DNA of 10,445 bases from Actinomycetota bacterium (GCA_003154635.1 PMDX01000251.1:1264-11708); one strand, 5' to 3'. Positions 1 to 7,122 are shown, numbered from the stretch's first letter. Numbers and translations: made by a program. The notes: generated by a model not told the origin, from the letters alone.

Positions 1-578
1 AGTCCGGTGGAAAGGCCGAACGCGCCCGCCTCAAGGCACTCCTCCAGCGAGCGGCGCATCCTCGCGACCTCCTCCTTCGAAGCGAGGCGCGTCTCCAGGC
101 CGCAGGCCGATATCCGCATCATGCCGTGAGGAGCGAGAAGCGCGCAGTTGAGCAATGTTCCCGTCGAGTCCATGTGCTCCATGAAGCTCGCCATCGTGTC
201 CCAGCACACGCTCTCGTCAAAATCCATCTGGGTAAAGACCTCGAGGTACATCTGCAGTCCGTCCCTGTGCTCTTCGGTTATCGGAGCGAGCGCCATGCCG
301 CAGTTACCACCGACGAACGTGGTTATGCCCTGCCTGACAAGTGGCGCAAGTACGGTCGCATGGTCGTCCCTGAAGAGCGCGAGGTCCGCATGAGAGTGGA
401 CGTCGATGAAGCCGGGGCAGACCGTCTTGCCGGTCGCATCGATCCTCGCGGCCGACTCGGCGCCGGCGAGGTTGCCCATCTTTTCGATGCGATCGCCTGT
501 TATCCCCAGGTCGCTCGAGAAAGGCTCCTTTCCGGACCCGTCGATAACGCTGGCGTTCTCGATGATCAGGTCGAACAT
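1..578 (-). CDS. N-acyl-D-amino-acid deacylase (D-aminoacylase family), N-terminal 192 residues
   Basis: The gene starts at ATG 578-576 and runs off the left edge, so only the first 192 codons are visible. AAGGAG sits five bases before the start. Residues 1-60 form the small beta domain typical of metal-dependent amidohydrolases. HSHAD at 61-65 supplies the His-x-His metal ligands. GNCG at 91-94 carries the cysteine (93) that binds zinc in D-aminoacylases, which separates this family from dihydroorotases and other amidohydrolases. APHG (149-152) and AGAFGLSTG (184-192) also match the family pattern. Known members, about 480-530 residues long, hydrolyse N-acyl-D-amino acids to a free D-amino acid and a carboxylate. 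The substrate here (neutral, Asp or Glu type) cannot be read from this part. It lies 96 bases downstream of the flavoprotein gene on the same strand and may be cotranscribed with it. The family call is firm; completeness beyond the edge is unknown. Confidence 0.9.
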   Translation of the reverse strand, partial: MFDLIIENASVIDGSGKEPFSSDLGITGDRIEKMGNLAGAESAARIDATGKTVCPGFIDVHSHADLALFRDDHATVLAPLVRQGITTFVGGNCGMALAPITEEHRDGLQMYLEVFTQMDFDESVCWDTMASFMEHMDSTGTLLNCALLAPHGMMRISACGLETRLASKEEVARMRRSLEECLEAGAFGLSTG

Positions 579-674
579 CTTCGCTCCTTCTTTCGGAATC
601 GTACCAGCCGATATCCTGAACCCCCCGTGGTAACACCCTCGGTTCGGCGAACGAGCTCCCGGTAGCGGGGCGCC

Positions 675-1751
675 TCAGTGACAGCTCAGAGGGCTGAACC
701 CCGGGATAGCGGAGCTCTTCCGCCCCTTCTTGAGCCCTTCGATCATCATCTTGATGGTGCGCTCCGTACCAAGTATGCGAGCCATGTCCTCCAGCAGGTC
801 CACGCGAGCACGCAGGTCATACCAGAAGTTGTGCTTGAACTCGTAGGCCCTGGCGTAATTGCGGTTGAAGCGCTCGAACTCCTCGAGAGCCTTCTCCCGG
901 TCGGTCACCGCGATCGCGGCGACCTTTCCGGAAACGAGCGCCCCGGAGATGCCGAAGCCCATGAACGGGTCGATGGAGCCGCTGATGGTCCCGCACATGA
1001 TGATGCCATTGCGTATGAGCTGGGGGTTGTCAGGGGACGTTACCGGTGCTACGCCATGTACGTACTCCCAGTCATGCTCCTCCATGTCCCGGACCCTTTT
1101 CATGAAAGACAGGTACCTGTTCAGGCCCTCGCGTGGAACCTCCTGGCCGTATGCGAACAGGAGGTTGTAGTAGATGCCGTTGGCGAACGAGATGTACCCG
1201 TATTCGTTGATACATTCATCCAGCCAGATCCATGCATACGGGTCGGATTCCGCCTCGCCCGTGGCCATCCAGGCGTACCAGTCCAGGTAAGGGACTTCGA
1301 AATAGTCGTAGGCCGGCTGGTTGAGGCCGCATGCGATGATGGTTCCGGGCTCGAGCTTCGGAACGTCTTTCTTGAGTAGGGGAGTGTCGAACTCGAACTT
1401 GACACCGGCATCGATGCACTTGTTGTACAGCAGCGTGTCGAGGCTCTGGGGCCTCGAGCTGCGCTCGACGTGATATGACATGACCACCGGCGCCGGAACC
1501 TCGAGGTCGTGGAGGTATATCGAGAGTGCGCTCACAGGAACGAATACGGGCGTGAGGTCGATGCCGATGTACTCGGATGTCGCCTGCACGTCCAGCGGGG
1601 TAGTATGAAGCGAAGGATTGAACACCCGCGAGCCACCGTAGGCCGGCTCCTGGTCGCGGACCAGTACCGAGTGCCCCTCCACCGCGAGGTTGCAGGCCGC
1701 CACCATACCGGACATGCCGGCTCCATAGATCAGTACTTCCTTGGAGGCCAC
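675..1751 (-). CDS. FAD-dependent oxidoreductase, geranylgeranyl-reductase/FixC-like fold, 358 aa
   Basis: The start is GTG (1751-1749), chosen because AGGAGG lies nine bases upstream and the dinucleotide-binding motif GAGMSG falls at residues 10-15. A beta strand ending in an acidic residue follows (VLVRD, 29-33), as in FAD-binding Rossmann folds. Near the C-terminus, SIDPFMGFGISGALVSGK (259-276) matches the region of geranylgeranyl-reductase/FixC-type flavoproteins that contacts FAD. The residues just before it read CGTISG (253-258), where the family usually has GDAAG, so the usual aspartate is replaced by threonine. The protein is shorter than typical FixC or geranylgeranyl reductases (about 380-430). 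No signal peptide or membrane span is seen, so it is probably cytoplasmic. Substrate and electron partner are unknown. It stands 131 bases downstream of the surface-protein gene and 96 bases upstream of the deacylase, all on one strand. FAD binding is likely; the reaction is not assigned. Confidence 0.8.
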   Translation of the reverse strand: MASKEVLIYGAGMSGMVAACNLAVEGHSVLVRDQEPAYGGSRVFNPSLHTTPLDVQATSEYIGIDLTPVFVPVSALSIYLHDLEVPAPVVMSYHVERSSRPQSLDTLLYNKCIDAGVKFEFDTPLLKKDVPKLEPGTIIACGLNQPAYDYFEVPYLDWYAWMATGEAESDPYAWIWLDECINEYGYISFANGIYYNLLFAYGQEVPREGLNRYLSFMKRVRDMEEHDWEYVHGVAPVTSPDNPQLIRNGIIMCGTISGSIDPFMGFGISGALVSGKVAAIAVTDREKALEEFERFNRNYARAYEFKHNFWYDLRARVDLLEDMARILGTERTIKMMIEGLKKGRKSSAIPGFSPLSCH

Positions 1752-1760
1752 AGCCTCTCA

Positions 1761-1766
1761 CCTCCT
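1761..1766 (-). promoter_or_regulatory. Ribosome binding site deciding the GTG start of the flavoprotein
   Basis: On the minus strand AGGAGG (within AGGAGGTGAG) lies nine bases before GTG 1751-1749. This supports that GTG over the ATG at 1761, which opens a different frame with no recognisable protein. Confidence 0.7.
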
Positions 1767-1794
1767 GCCTGGATCGTTTGTTGTCAACCGGGAT

Positions 1795-1800
1795 ATTATA
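1795..1800 (-). promoter_or_regulatory. Possible -10 element (TATAAT) upstream of the flavoprotein gene
   Basis: The minus strand reads TATAAT here, 43 bases before the GTG start at 1751, in the only AT-rich patch of the 131-base gap after the surface-protein gene. No good -35 hexamer is found 16-18 bases upstream (TACGTG at 17), so this is a perfect -10 without a convincing partner. If real, it would let the flavoprotein and deacylase be transcribed apart from the envelope genes. The rest of the gap shows no clear terminator hairpin. Confidence 0.3.
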
Positions 1801-1882
1801 TCTGAACCGTGGTTGGACACGTACTCTCCAGTTGAAGGACCGCGCTCGACGAGGCCGTCTGTTTATCCGCCATCGCTTTTCG

Positions 1883-4800
1883 CTATTGAGCCGCCTTCTT
1901 CAGGCTCCTCCTGCGTGTGACGAACGCAAGGGCCATCATCGCCAAACCAAGTGGGATCAGTACGAAGGCCAGCACGAAGAACCCGCTTAACCTGTCACCG
2001 GTGAACGGGAGCGTCCCCGATTCGCTGGTCGTCCGGGTCGATACCGTTCCGACAACGGAAGGAGTTGTCGGTGTCCCGGGCGCCACCGCCGCGGCGATCG
2101 TCACGTTCGCCGTCGCGGACCCGCTCAGCAATGCGCCGTTCGCATCGTGCGCCGACACGGTCGCGCTGTTCACGGCAGTGCCCTCTCCGGCAGCCTGGAA
2201 CGTGACCGTCACGGATGCGGACTCGCCCGTTGCCAGGCCGTTGCCGCTACTGAGATCATTCCACACCAACGTCCCGGACCCCACGGAATCAGGTGACACC
2301 GTCGCCGATTTGTATTTCAGCAAAGCGCCGTCGAAAGAGTCAGTGAGCGCGACCGGCGCTTCGATCTGCGTGGCGCCCGCGTTTTTAACGGTTATCGTGA
2401 AATCTACCGTGTCGCCCTCGGTGACGTCTCCCGTGTCATTCACCTTTGTGATCTGGATACGGCCACCGGGCAATCCGCCGGTGATGTTGACCGTCCATCT
2501 CGAATTGTCGGTCACGTCCGGGCCACAAGCGGGGGTCGCGGTTACCGTTGCCGTGTTCGTGATGGCCGGTGAATCGGAAGCCTTAACCGTATAGTCAACA
2601 GTGATAGTCTGCTCAGCTCCCGGCTCCAGATCGCCGAACGGCCCTATTGGCCCGAGCAAGTCGTCAGAGACTGTGATGTTGGTCAGCTTTGAGTCACCAG
2701 TGTTCTTGACCTTGTAAGAGTAGGTTATTTTGTCCCCTATCGCCGCAAGCGCCGGTGCGCTCTTGGTGAGCTCGACCGCCGGATGAATCACGCTGACGCT
2801 GGCTGAGCCATCGCCCGTTACGGCCGGGCCGCACTCCGGAGTCCCGCTGACCGTGGCTTTATTGACGAGCTTCGCCGGGTCGGCGTCCGCCACAGTGTGC
2901 CCCGCGGTAACGGTTCGCTCTTCACCCGGATCAAGATCGCCTATCGGGCTCACGGTCACCATGGAGTCTGTGACGGCCACGTTCGTCAGCTTGCAGTCAC
3001 CCGTGTTCTTCACTGCGAAGCTGTACGTGATCACGTCTCCGACCCTTGCGCAATCGGTGCTCGCCGTCTTGACCAGCGCGATGCCCGGATGGATTATCCT
3101 GACCGTCGCGGAACCAGTGGCCCTCACGGGGCAACCGCATGTCGGAACGGCGCATGCCGTGACGTTGTTGATCAGCGTGCCGGGATCCGCATCCCGCACT
3201 GTGTAAGTCTTTAAGAGCGAGTAGTCGCCGCGCGGTGGCAGCGCAGGAGCCCAGCTTGTGATACCGCCGAACATCGGGTCCTCGACGTGGACGTTCCAGA
3301 GCCAGACATTTCCGGTGTTCGTCACCTTGATCAGATATCGAATAGTGTCGCCTACGCGAGCGCAGGTGACGTCCGTGGTCTTCTCGACACCGATGGCAGC
3401 CTTCTTGACCAAGGTCTTACATGAGTCGCTCGCACAAGCCGCGCCCCACTCGGATTCGCCTTTGACGGACGCCTCGTTCACGAGCCACTCGGGGTCGTTC
3501 GCACCCACGGTATAAGGCAACTCGAACTCCCTGCATTGGCCCAGCTTTAGAGAGCCGAGATCCATGCCCGAGATTCCCAGAAGCGCGTCATCCAGGACGA
3601 CATTTTCGAGCTTGACATTGCCCGTGTTCCTGACCTTGAAGTGGTATTCGATGCGGCCGCCGACCCACGCATCGCAGGGCCCGTCCTTGTCGATATTGAG
3701 TGCCGGTTTTTCGAGCTTCTCGTGGTCGATAGCGGTCCGGCAACCGCTTTTGCTCTCGCACTTGCCACCCTTGTAACATGCGCTCGCGCACGCCTGGTTC
3801 TCGAGGGTTTCGCCCTTGAGATGCCCGTCGATCCTGTAGGTCCTGGTGAACTCCCTCGATTCGCCCGCGTCAAGCCGGGGAAGCCCCCAGACCTCACCAC
3901 CGAGCATGGGGTCGATCACCTTGACGTTTGTGAGCGCGGTCCCGCCACAGTTGGTCACAGTGAACTTGTAGGTGACTGTATCTCCGGGACGAGCTGTAGA
4001 CGGGCCTTCCTTGACCAGTTGTATGCCCGGCGCCGGGCGGGCTGTCAGACGCAGGTTCCAGCTTGCGGTATCACTGACATCGCCGGTCTCATCGCTTTTG
4101 ACGGATGCGGCCGCTGTATTGGTGAACTCTGTGCCGGTAAGGTCGGAGGGAATCGTATAGTCGACCTCGTGCTCCCAACATTGCCCCGGCTTCAAGCTCG
4201 CGATAGCGTGGTGGAAGCCCACCTGTTCGTCATCCACATTCACAGGGCTCAGCGTGGAATCGCCGGTGTTGACCACGCGTATGTGATATTCGACCTGCTC
4301 GCCGGGGAACGCCGTCTCGGGCCCTGTCTTGGTGATATCGAGGCTCGCTTTATCCCGGCGGATACCGATAGAGGCATGGGCCGAGACCAACTCTCCCAGC
4401 GCCTCCCCGCTCGCGCTCGCCGTATTCACCAGCGGGTCAGGGTCTTGCGCCTTTACCGTGTAGCTGGTCAATTCCGTCTCTGAATGACCCGGAGCAAGTG
4501 TACCGACGTCGCTCGAGAACCCGGTCAGTGGGTCGGATACGGTCACGTTGTCGAGGCTGACATTGCCGGTATTGCTCACCTTGAGCTTGAAGACAAGGTT
4601 ATCTCCCACCCCGGCATGCCAGTTCGGCGCGCTCTGACCCTGGATCGTTTTCTGGATCGCGATTCGGGCCTGCTGTATGGCGACAGCGCAACTCGCTGAG
4701 TCCAGGGTGACACCGCCGACCCAGTTGCCCCTGGCGGTCGCGAAATTGACAAGTCGGCTGCCGGGGAAATTTTCGGGGATCGTGTACCGCGTAAGGTCCG

Positions 4801-5389
4801 ACGGCACTGTAACCCATTCGTCGCTTGCCATGCTCCCGATCGAGTAATCCAATCCTGTCAGCGGGTCGCTGACGCTCACGCCAGTCAGAGCAGCCCGGGC
4901 ATGTACACTTATCGTGAAAGCTATCGTATCCCCAGGGCTCGCTGACGCCGGCCCGGTTTTCGTGAGTTCAACCTTTTTCGAGCCGGACGTTGTATCGGCG
5001 GGCGAACTGCTGGAAGGCTGCTGAACAGGCTGCGATGTCGTCAAGACGGGCAACGACGATGGAGTGTTCGATCTGGGAGCGGACTGCTCCGCCTGCGACT
5101 TCGGCACGGTCCCCTGGGTCATGGGTACCGAAGAGGCGGGTGTGCTCGTAACGGTCGTACCCGAATCGGTTGTCGCGGTTGCGGTACCAGTGGGGACGCT
5201 CGCCGTCGGCTGGCTCCCCGAAGCCGCATTTGGCCCTGAGGACGACGCGAAAGCCGAGAGCGGCAGCAGCGTCGACGTCAAGGCGAGTGCTAGCATCAAT
5301 GGCAACAGGCGCCGCCCGGCACGCTTCCAGTTCCGTCGGCCGGCTTCGCGGCCCTTGCCCTTGCCTTTATGCACGATGCGTACCGTCAT
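1883..5389 (-). CDS. LPXTG-anchored surface protein with nine DUF11-like repeats, 1168 aa
   Basis: The start is ATG with GGAGG six bases upstream. Residues 1-27 are strongly basic, 28-45 hydrophobic, and AFA at 46-48 is a likely signal-peptidase site. Residues 49-136 are a Ser/Thr/Pro-rich linker. Nine Ig-like repeats of about 100 residues follow (roughly 137-237, 241-343, 347-449, 456-555, 562-661, 665-765, 770-868, 870-970, 977-1098). Most carry a lead like KxGPxxAxxGD, a core like VxNTGxxxLxNVxVxDP and an ending like LVNxAxV. This is the DUF11 / conserved-repeat type common in bacterial and archaeal surface proteins. The C-terminus has LPFTG (1127-1131), a hydrophobic span (1137-1157) and a basic tail RRRSLKK, a complete sortase signal. 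The mature protein should therefore be linked to peptidoglycan and stand out from the cell as a stalk. No enzyme or binding domain is visible. Nineteen cysteines, mostly in repeats 4-8, are unusual. No sortase gene is in the window. Confidence 0.93.
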   Translation of the reverse strand: MTVRIVHKGKGKGREAGRRNWKRAGRRLLPLMLALALTSTLLPLSAFASSSGPNAASGSQPTASVPTGTATATTDSGTTVTSTPASSVPMTQGTVPKSQAEQSAPRSNTPSSLPVLTTSQPVQQPSSSSPADTTSGSKKVELTKTGPASASPGDTIAFTISVHARAALTGVSVSDPLTGLDYSIGSMASDEWVTVPSDLTRYTIPENFPGSRLVNFATARGNWVGGVTLDSASCAVAIQQARIAIQKTIQGQSAPNWHAGVGDNLVFKLKVSNTGNVSLDNVTVSDPLTGFSSDVGTLAPGHSETELTSYTVKAQDPDPLVNTASASGEALGELVSAHASIGIRRDKASLDITKTGPETAFPGEQVEYHIRVVNTGDSTLSPVNVDDEQVGFHHAIASLKPGQCWEHEVDYTIPSDLTGTEFTNTAAASVKSDETGDVSDTASWNLRLTARPAPGIQLVKEGPSTARPGDTVTYKFTVTNCGGTALTNVKVIDPMLGGEVWGLPRLDAGESREFTRTYRIDGHLKGETLENQACASACYKGGKCESKSGCRTAIDHEKLEKPALNIDKDGPCDAWVGGRIEYHFKVRNTGNVKLENVVLDDALLGISGMDLGSLKLGQCREFELPYTVGANDPEWLVNEASVKGESEWGAACASDSCKTLVKKAAIGVEKTTDVTCARVGDTIRYLIKVTNTGNVWLWNVHVEDPMFGGITSWAPALPPRGDYSLLKTYTVRDADPGTLINNVTACAVPTCGCPVRATGSATVRIIHPGIALVKTASTDCARVGDVITYSFAVKNTGDCKLTNVAVTDSMVTVSPIGDLDPGEERTVTAGHTVADADPAKLVNKATVSGTPECGPAVTGDGSASVSVIHPAVELTKSAPALAAIGDKITYSYKVKNTGDSKLTNITVSDDLLGPIGPFGDLEPGAEQTITVDYTVKASDSPAITNTATVTATPACGPDVTDNSRWTVNITGGLPGGRIQITKVNDTGDVTEGDTVDFTITVKNAGATQIEAPVALTDSFDGALLKYKSATVSPDSVGSGTLVWNDLSSGNGLATGESASVTVTFQAAGEGTAVNSATVSAHDANGALLSGSATANVTIAAAVAPGTPTTPSVVGTVSTRTTSESGTLPFTGDRLSGFFVLAFVLIPLGLAMMALAFVTRRRSLKKAAQ
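1997..2011 (-). other. Sortase recognition motif LPFTG codons
   Basis: These five codons encode Leu-Pro-Phe-Thr-Gly (residues 1127-1131 of the surface protein). A hydrophobic stretch and the basic tail RRRSLKK follow directly. Sortases cut LPXTG between Thr and Gly and join the Thr to the cell wall; the whole three-part signal is present here. Confidence 0.9.
2096..4981 (-). repeat. Array of nine diverged ~300-bp repeats encoding DUF11-like domains
   Basis: The repeats are clear at protein level and diverged in DNA. The conserved Asn of the NTG core falls at residues 273, 374, 480, 588, 691, 795, 896 and 1003, steps of 101-108 residues. The first unit has HAR in its place (163-165). The fourth reads NCG. 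The ninth is longer (about 120 residues) and closer to the classic DUF11 form. The divergence suggests old duplication rather than recent expansion, so slippage between units is probably rare. Confidence 0.88.
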
Positions 5390-5400
5390 TGCGATCCTCC

Positions 5401-5431
5401 ATTGCTCACAGACAAGCGGCTATCGAGCAAT
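5401..5431 (-). promoter_or_regulatory. Leader hairpin abutting the Shine-Dalgarno of the surface-protein gene
   Basis: On the minus strand ATTGCTC and GAGCAAT form a perfect 7-bp inverted repeat with a 17-base loop. The 3' arm ends directly against the GGAGG ribosome site at 5400-5396. Such a hairpin could affect ribosome access. No known riboswitch class is recognised. Confidence 0.4.
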
Positions 5432-5513
5432 TTGACGCAGGGACTCAAGCATCGACAACTCAAACAACAAGCCCTCGGAGCCAACATGAACGTCATGATC
5501 CAGACATGTCCGT

Positions 5514-5559
5514 CAGGCCGTGCACCCCTCATATCATCCCTGCACCTGCAAGCCGCCTG
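5514..5559 (-). promoter_or_regulatory. Nested inverted repeat in the leader of the surface-protein gene
   Basis: In the minus-strand RNA, CAGGC (5559-5555) can pair with GCCTG (5518-5514). Inside it, GTGCA (5545-5541) can pair with TGCAC (5525-5521), leaving a 15-base purine-rich loop. The two stems stack with unequal internal spacing. With the hairpin at 5401-5431 this makes the 290-base gap between transpeptidase and surface protein look like a structured leader. No match to a known regulatory RNA was recognised by eye. Confidence 0.3.
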
Positions 5560-5566
5560 GTCTCTT

Positions 5567-5593
5567 TCTATAACATCAAGCGGCCGCCTGCAA
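5567..5593 (-). promoter_or_regulatory. Weak candidate promoter for the surface-protein gene
   Basis: The minus strand has TTGCAG (5593-5588), a 15-base spacer and TATAGA (5572-5567). The spacer is shorter than the usual 16-18, so the call is weak. If used, transcription would start near 5560 and give a leader of about 170 bases that begins at the nested inverted repeat. Confidence 0.25.
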
Positions 5594-5611
5594 TCGGGAG
5601 GTAGCATGAAA

Positions 5612-5652
5612 TGCACCGGCGCGTTCAAAACGGGGATAAACGCCGGTATGCA
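5612..5652 (-). terminator. Strong hairpin after the transpeptidase gene, possible terminator without U-run
   Basis: In the minus-strand RNA TGCATACCGGCG (5652-5641) pairs with CGCCGGTGCA (5621-5612): seven unbroken GC-rich pairs, then GCA/TGC beyond a bulged base pair region. The loop is 19 bases. It lies 28 bases after the transpeptidase stop codon. No run of T follows, so it is not a classic intrinsic terminator; it could slow polymerase, aid another kind of termination, or protect the upstream message from decay. Confidence 0.35.
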
Positions 5653-5679
5653 GGGATAAGCGAAAGAGACCGGGATGGA

Positions 5680-6840
5680 TCAATCGATGATGAACACCGG
5701 GGTGCCCACCTTGACCTCGTTGAAAATCGCACCCGCGTCGTTGGGGTCCATCCTTATGCAGCCATGCGAAGCCTGCGAACCGAGGGAATTCACGTACGGT
5801 GTAGCGTGAATGCCTATCCCTCCACCCAGATCCATCCAGTAGCCACCGAGCGGGTTGTTGGGGCCCGGGGGTTGGGGAATACCCCTCTTGTCTTTCGCCC
5901 ACTCCGAGGTGGGTAGCCATGTGGGGTTCTTCTCCTTGTACGTGATGTGGAATTTCCCCTTGGGAGTCGGGTACTGCGGCATCCCCACGGCTATCTTGTA
6001 GTCGTTTACGTACTCCTCCTTGTCGTACAGGTACAACCTGAACTTCGTGAGGTGTATGACGATGATCTTGCCGATGACGAGCTCCGTGAGGTTGGGCTTC
6101 AGATAGTAGACGACGACTTCCGTATCCCGGTTTTTTTTACCCAGGGCAGCGAGGACGGCATCCGTGGTGGCCTTTTCATTCAACTCAACGCCGTTCGATG
6201 AAGGAACGATCTCCGGGGTGCCCGAGGCCACGCTGATTCGCGCGCTGGTAGCCTCGTGGTTCACCGCCTTCGCGATCTCGCTTACCCGCGCCTTCAGCTT
6301 CGCCTTGTTGCACGTGAAGATAACCGGGACGTTCACACCGTTGGACATACCGAAAAGGCGCTTGAACATCCGGACGGGAACAAGCTCCGACCTCCCTTTC
6401 AGGTAAGCCCACGCGGCCATCGTGTCCGGATAGACTTTGAAATCGATCGCTTTGGGGTCGACCTGGAACTTCTTGTCCGCGTAGTGCACCGTGACATCCC
6501 CGTTCAAAGGAGCCGCCACTTCCCTCGCTACTCCCAGGGCCTGGGCTTTGGTCATTCCTCCCACGGGAACGCCGTCGATTGTGACCCCCTTGAACACCCT
6601 CCCGATGCCAAGAAGCTCCATCAGTGCGGCCACCACGAGGATGAGCAGTACCGCCGCGCCAAGGAACACCATCGTTATGCGAGCTTTTCTTGGTTTTATC
6701 CCGCGTTCTCTTTCAGACCGGCTCCCGGCGCTGTAGCCGGGCTCGCTTGAACTATGACTTTCTTCGCTCACGTCATCCGTTCTTTCAGATCCCCACGAGC
6801 CTAGCAAAAGCCCTGCCCATGATGATTTCCTTTTCTTCAT
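5680..6840 (-). CDS. Membrane-anchored L,D-transpeptidase (YkuD domain), 386 aa
   Basis: The protein has a hydrophilic N-terminal tail, one membrane span at about 55-78, then an extracytoplasmic part. Residues about 84-250 (from FKGVTIDGVPVGGMT) resemble the VanW / PG_binding_4-like domains found in front of YkuD domains in Gram-positive bacteria. Residues about 256-385 are the YkuD catalytic domain, with HATP at 345-348 and SHGCIRM at 358-364; Cys361 is the nucleophile and His345 and His359 are active-site residues. Known members join stem peptides of peptidoglycan by 3-3 cross-links using an acyl-Cys intermediate, and resist most beta-lactams other than carbapenems. The start is uncertain: ATG 6840 has no Shine-Dalgarno site and its first 18 codons overlap the end of the broken amidohydrolase gene. 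GTG 6771 (residue 24) would begin just after that gene's stop and keep the membrane span. It lies 290 bases upstream of the LPXTG protein on the same strand. Confidence 0.93.
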   Translation of the reverse strand: MKKRKSSWAGLLLGSWGSERTDDVSEESHSSSEPGYSAGSRSERERGIKPRKARITMVFLGAAVLLILVVAALMELLGIGRVFKGVTIDGVPVGGMTKAQALGVAREVAAPLNGDVTVHYADKKFQVDPKAIDFKVYPDTMAAWAYLKGRSELVPVRMFKRLFGMSNGVNVPVIFTCNKAKLKARVSEIAKAVNHEATSARISVASGTPEIVPSSNGVELNEKATTDAVLAALGKKNRDTEVVVYYLKPNLTELVIGKIIVIHLTKFRLYLYDKEEYVNDYKIAVGMPQYPTPKGKFHITYKEKNPTWLPTSEWAKDKRGIPQPPGPNNPLGGYWMDLGGGIGIHATPYVNSLGSQASHGCIRMDPNDAGAIFNEVKVGTPVFIID

Positions 6841-7122
6841 CCGCGAAACAGACGTCCGGGCACGCCGTAATACCCGGCTCCTGGACCATCTTGATCCATT
6901 TATCGAGCGGACAGATAAAGTTGAAATACAGCCCGCCGCTCAAGAAGAATACCCTCCAGAGGCATGCATCGTCTATGACGCGCCTCAACATCCTGTAGAA
7001 GTCACCGCGATGCGATTTCATAAAGATCCAACCGTGGAGGTGACGACCTTCGCCTGTCCGATTAGGACTCTCATGTCGTGTCAGCCCTCGTCGACCAGGT
7101 GGAAGTGACCGTCGATTGTCAT
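6785..7122 (-). pseudogene. Decayed amidohydrolase (amidohydrolase_2 / TIM-barrel type) with internal deletion
   Basis: A strong ribosome site, GGGAGG, six bases before ATG 7122-7120, opens the reading MTIDGHFHLVDEG, which ends at a stop (7083-7081). That string has the His-x-His metal-binding start (GHFH) of amidohydrolase_2 enzymes. In another frame, from about 7045 down to the stop at 6787-6785, a segment resembles the C-terminal end of the same family: HLHGWIF, FYRMLRRVIDDA, PLDKWIKMVQEP, and the closing DEEKEIIMGRAFARLVGI, which matches the common ending EEKEKILGGNAARLLGI. Intact members have about 270-350 residues; only about 100 codons remain, so most of the barrel is gone and the frame changes between the two ends. 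Where the family normally has GSDxP with a catalytic Asp, this copy appears to read LSGGLY, so that residue is also lost. The alignment is by eye from family knowledge. The remnant cannot be an active enzyme. Confidence 0.72.

Noticed and set aside
579..674. Palindrome GTTCGCCGAAC in the gap before the deacylase gene
   Set aside because: It is 11 bases with a single central base, too short to separate from chance, and no promoter was found beside it.
678..1379. 233-codon open frame on the plus strand opposite the small flavoprotein
   Set aside because: The minus-strand reading has clear FAD motifs and a strong ribosome site; the plus-strand reading has none.
1782..1787. Perfect TTGACA on the minus strand upstream of the flavoprotein gene
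   Set aside because: The place where a -10 should lie is occupied by the ribosome binding site, so it cannot serve this gene as a -35 element.
3641..4483. 280-codon open frame on the plus strand inside the surface-protein gene
   Set aside because: It is antisense to the DUF11 repeats, shows no recognisable domain, and such long antisense frames are common in GC-rich genes.
5514..5545. Resemblance of GGGGTGCACGGCCTGA in the leader to a TPP riboswitch
   Set aside because: The other conserved TPP elements (CTGAGA and the CTGATCTGG-type arm) are absent and the downstream gene is a surface protein.
7081..7083. In-frame TGA after the short amidohydrolase opening read as selenocysteine or tryptophan
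   Set aside because: The reading beyond it soon meets another stop and does not rejoin the C-terminal frame, and most of the barrel is missing, so decay is simpler.
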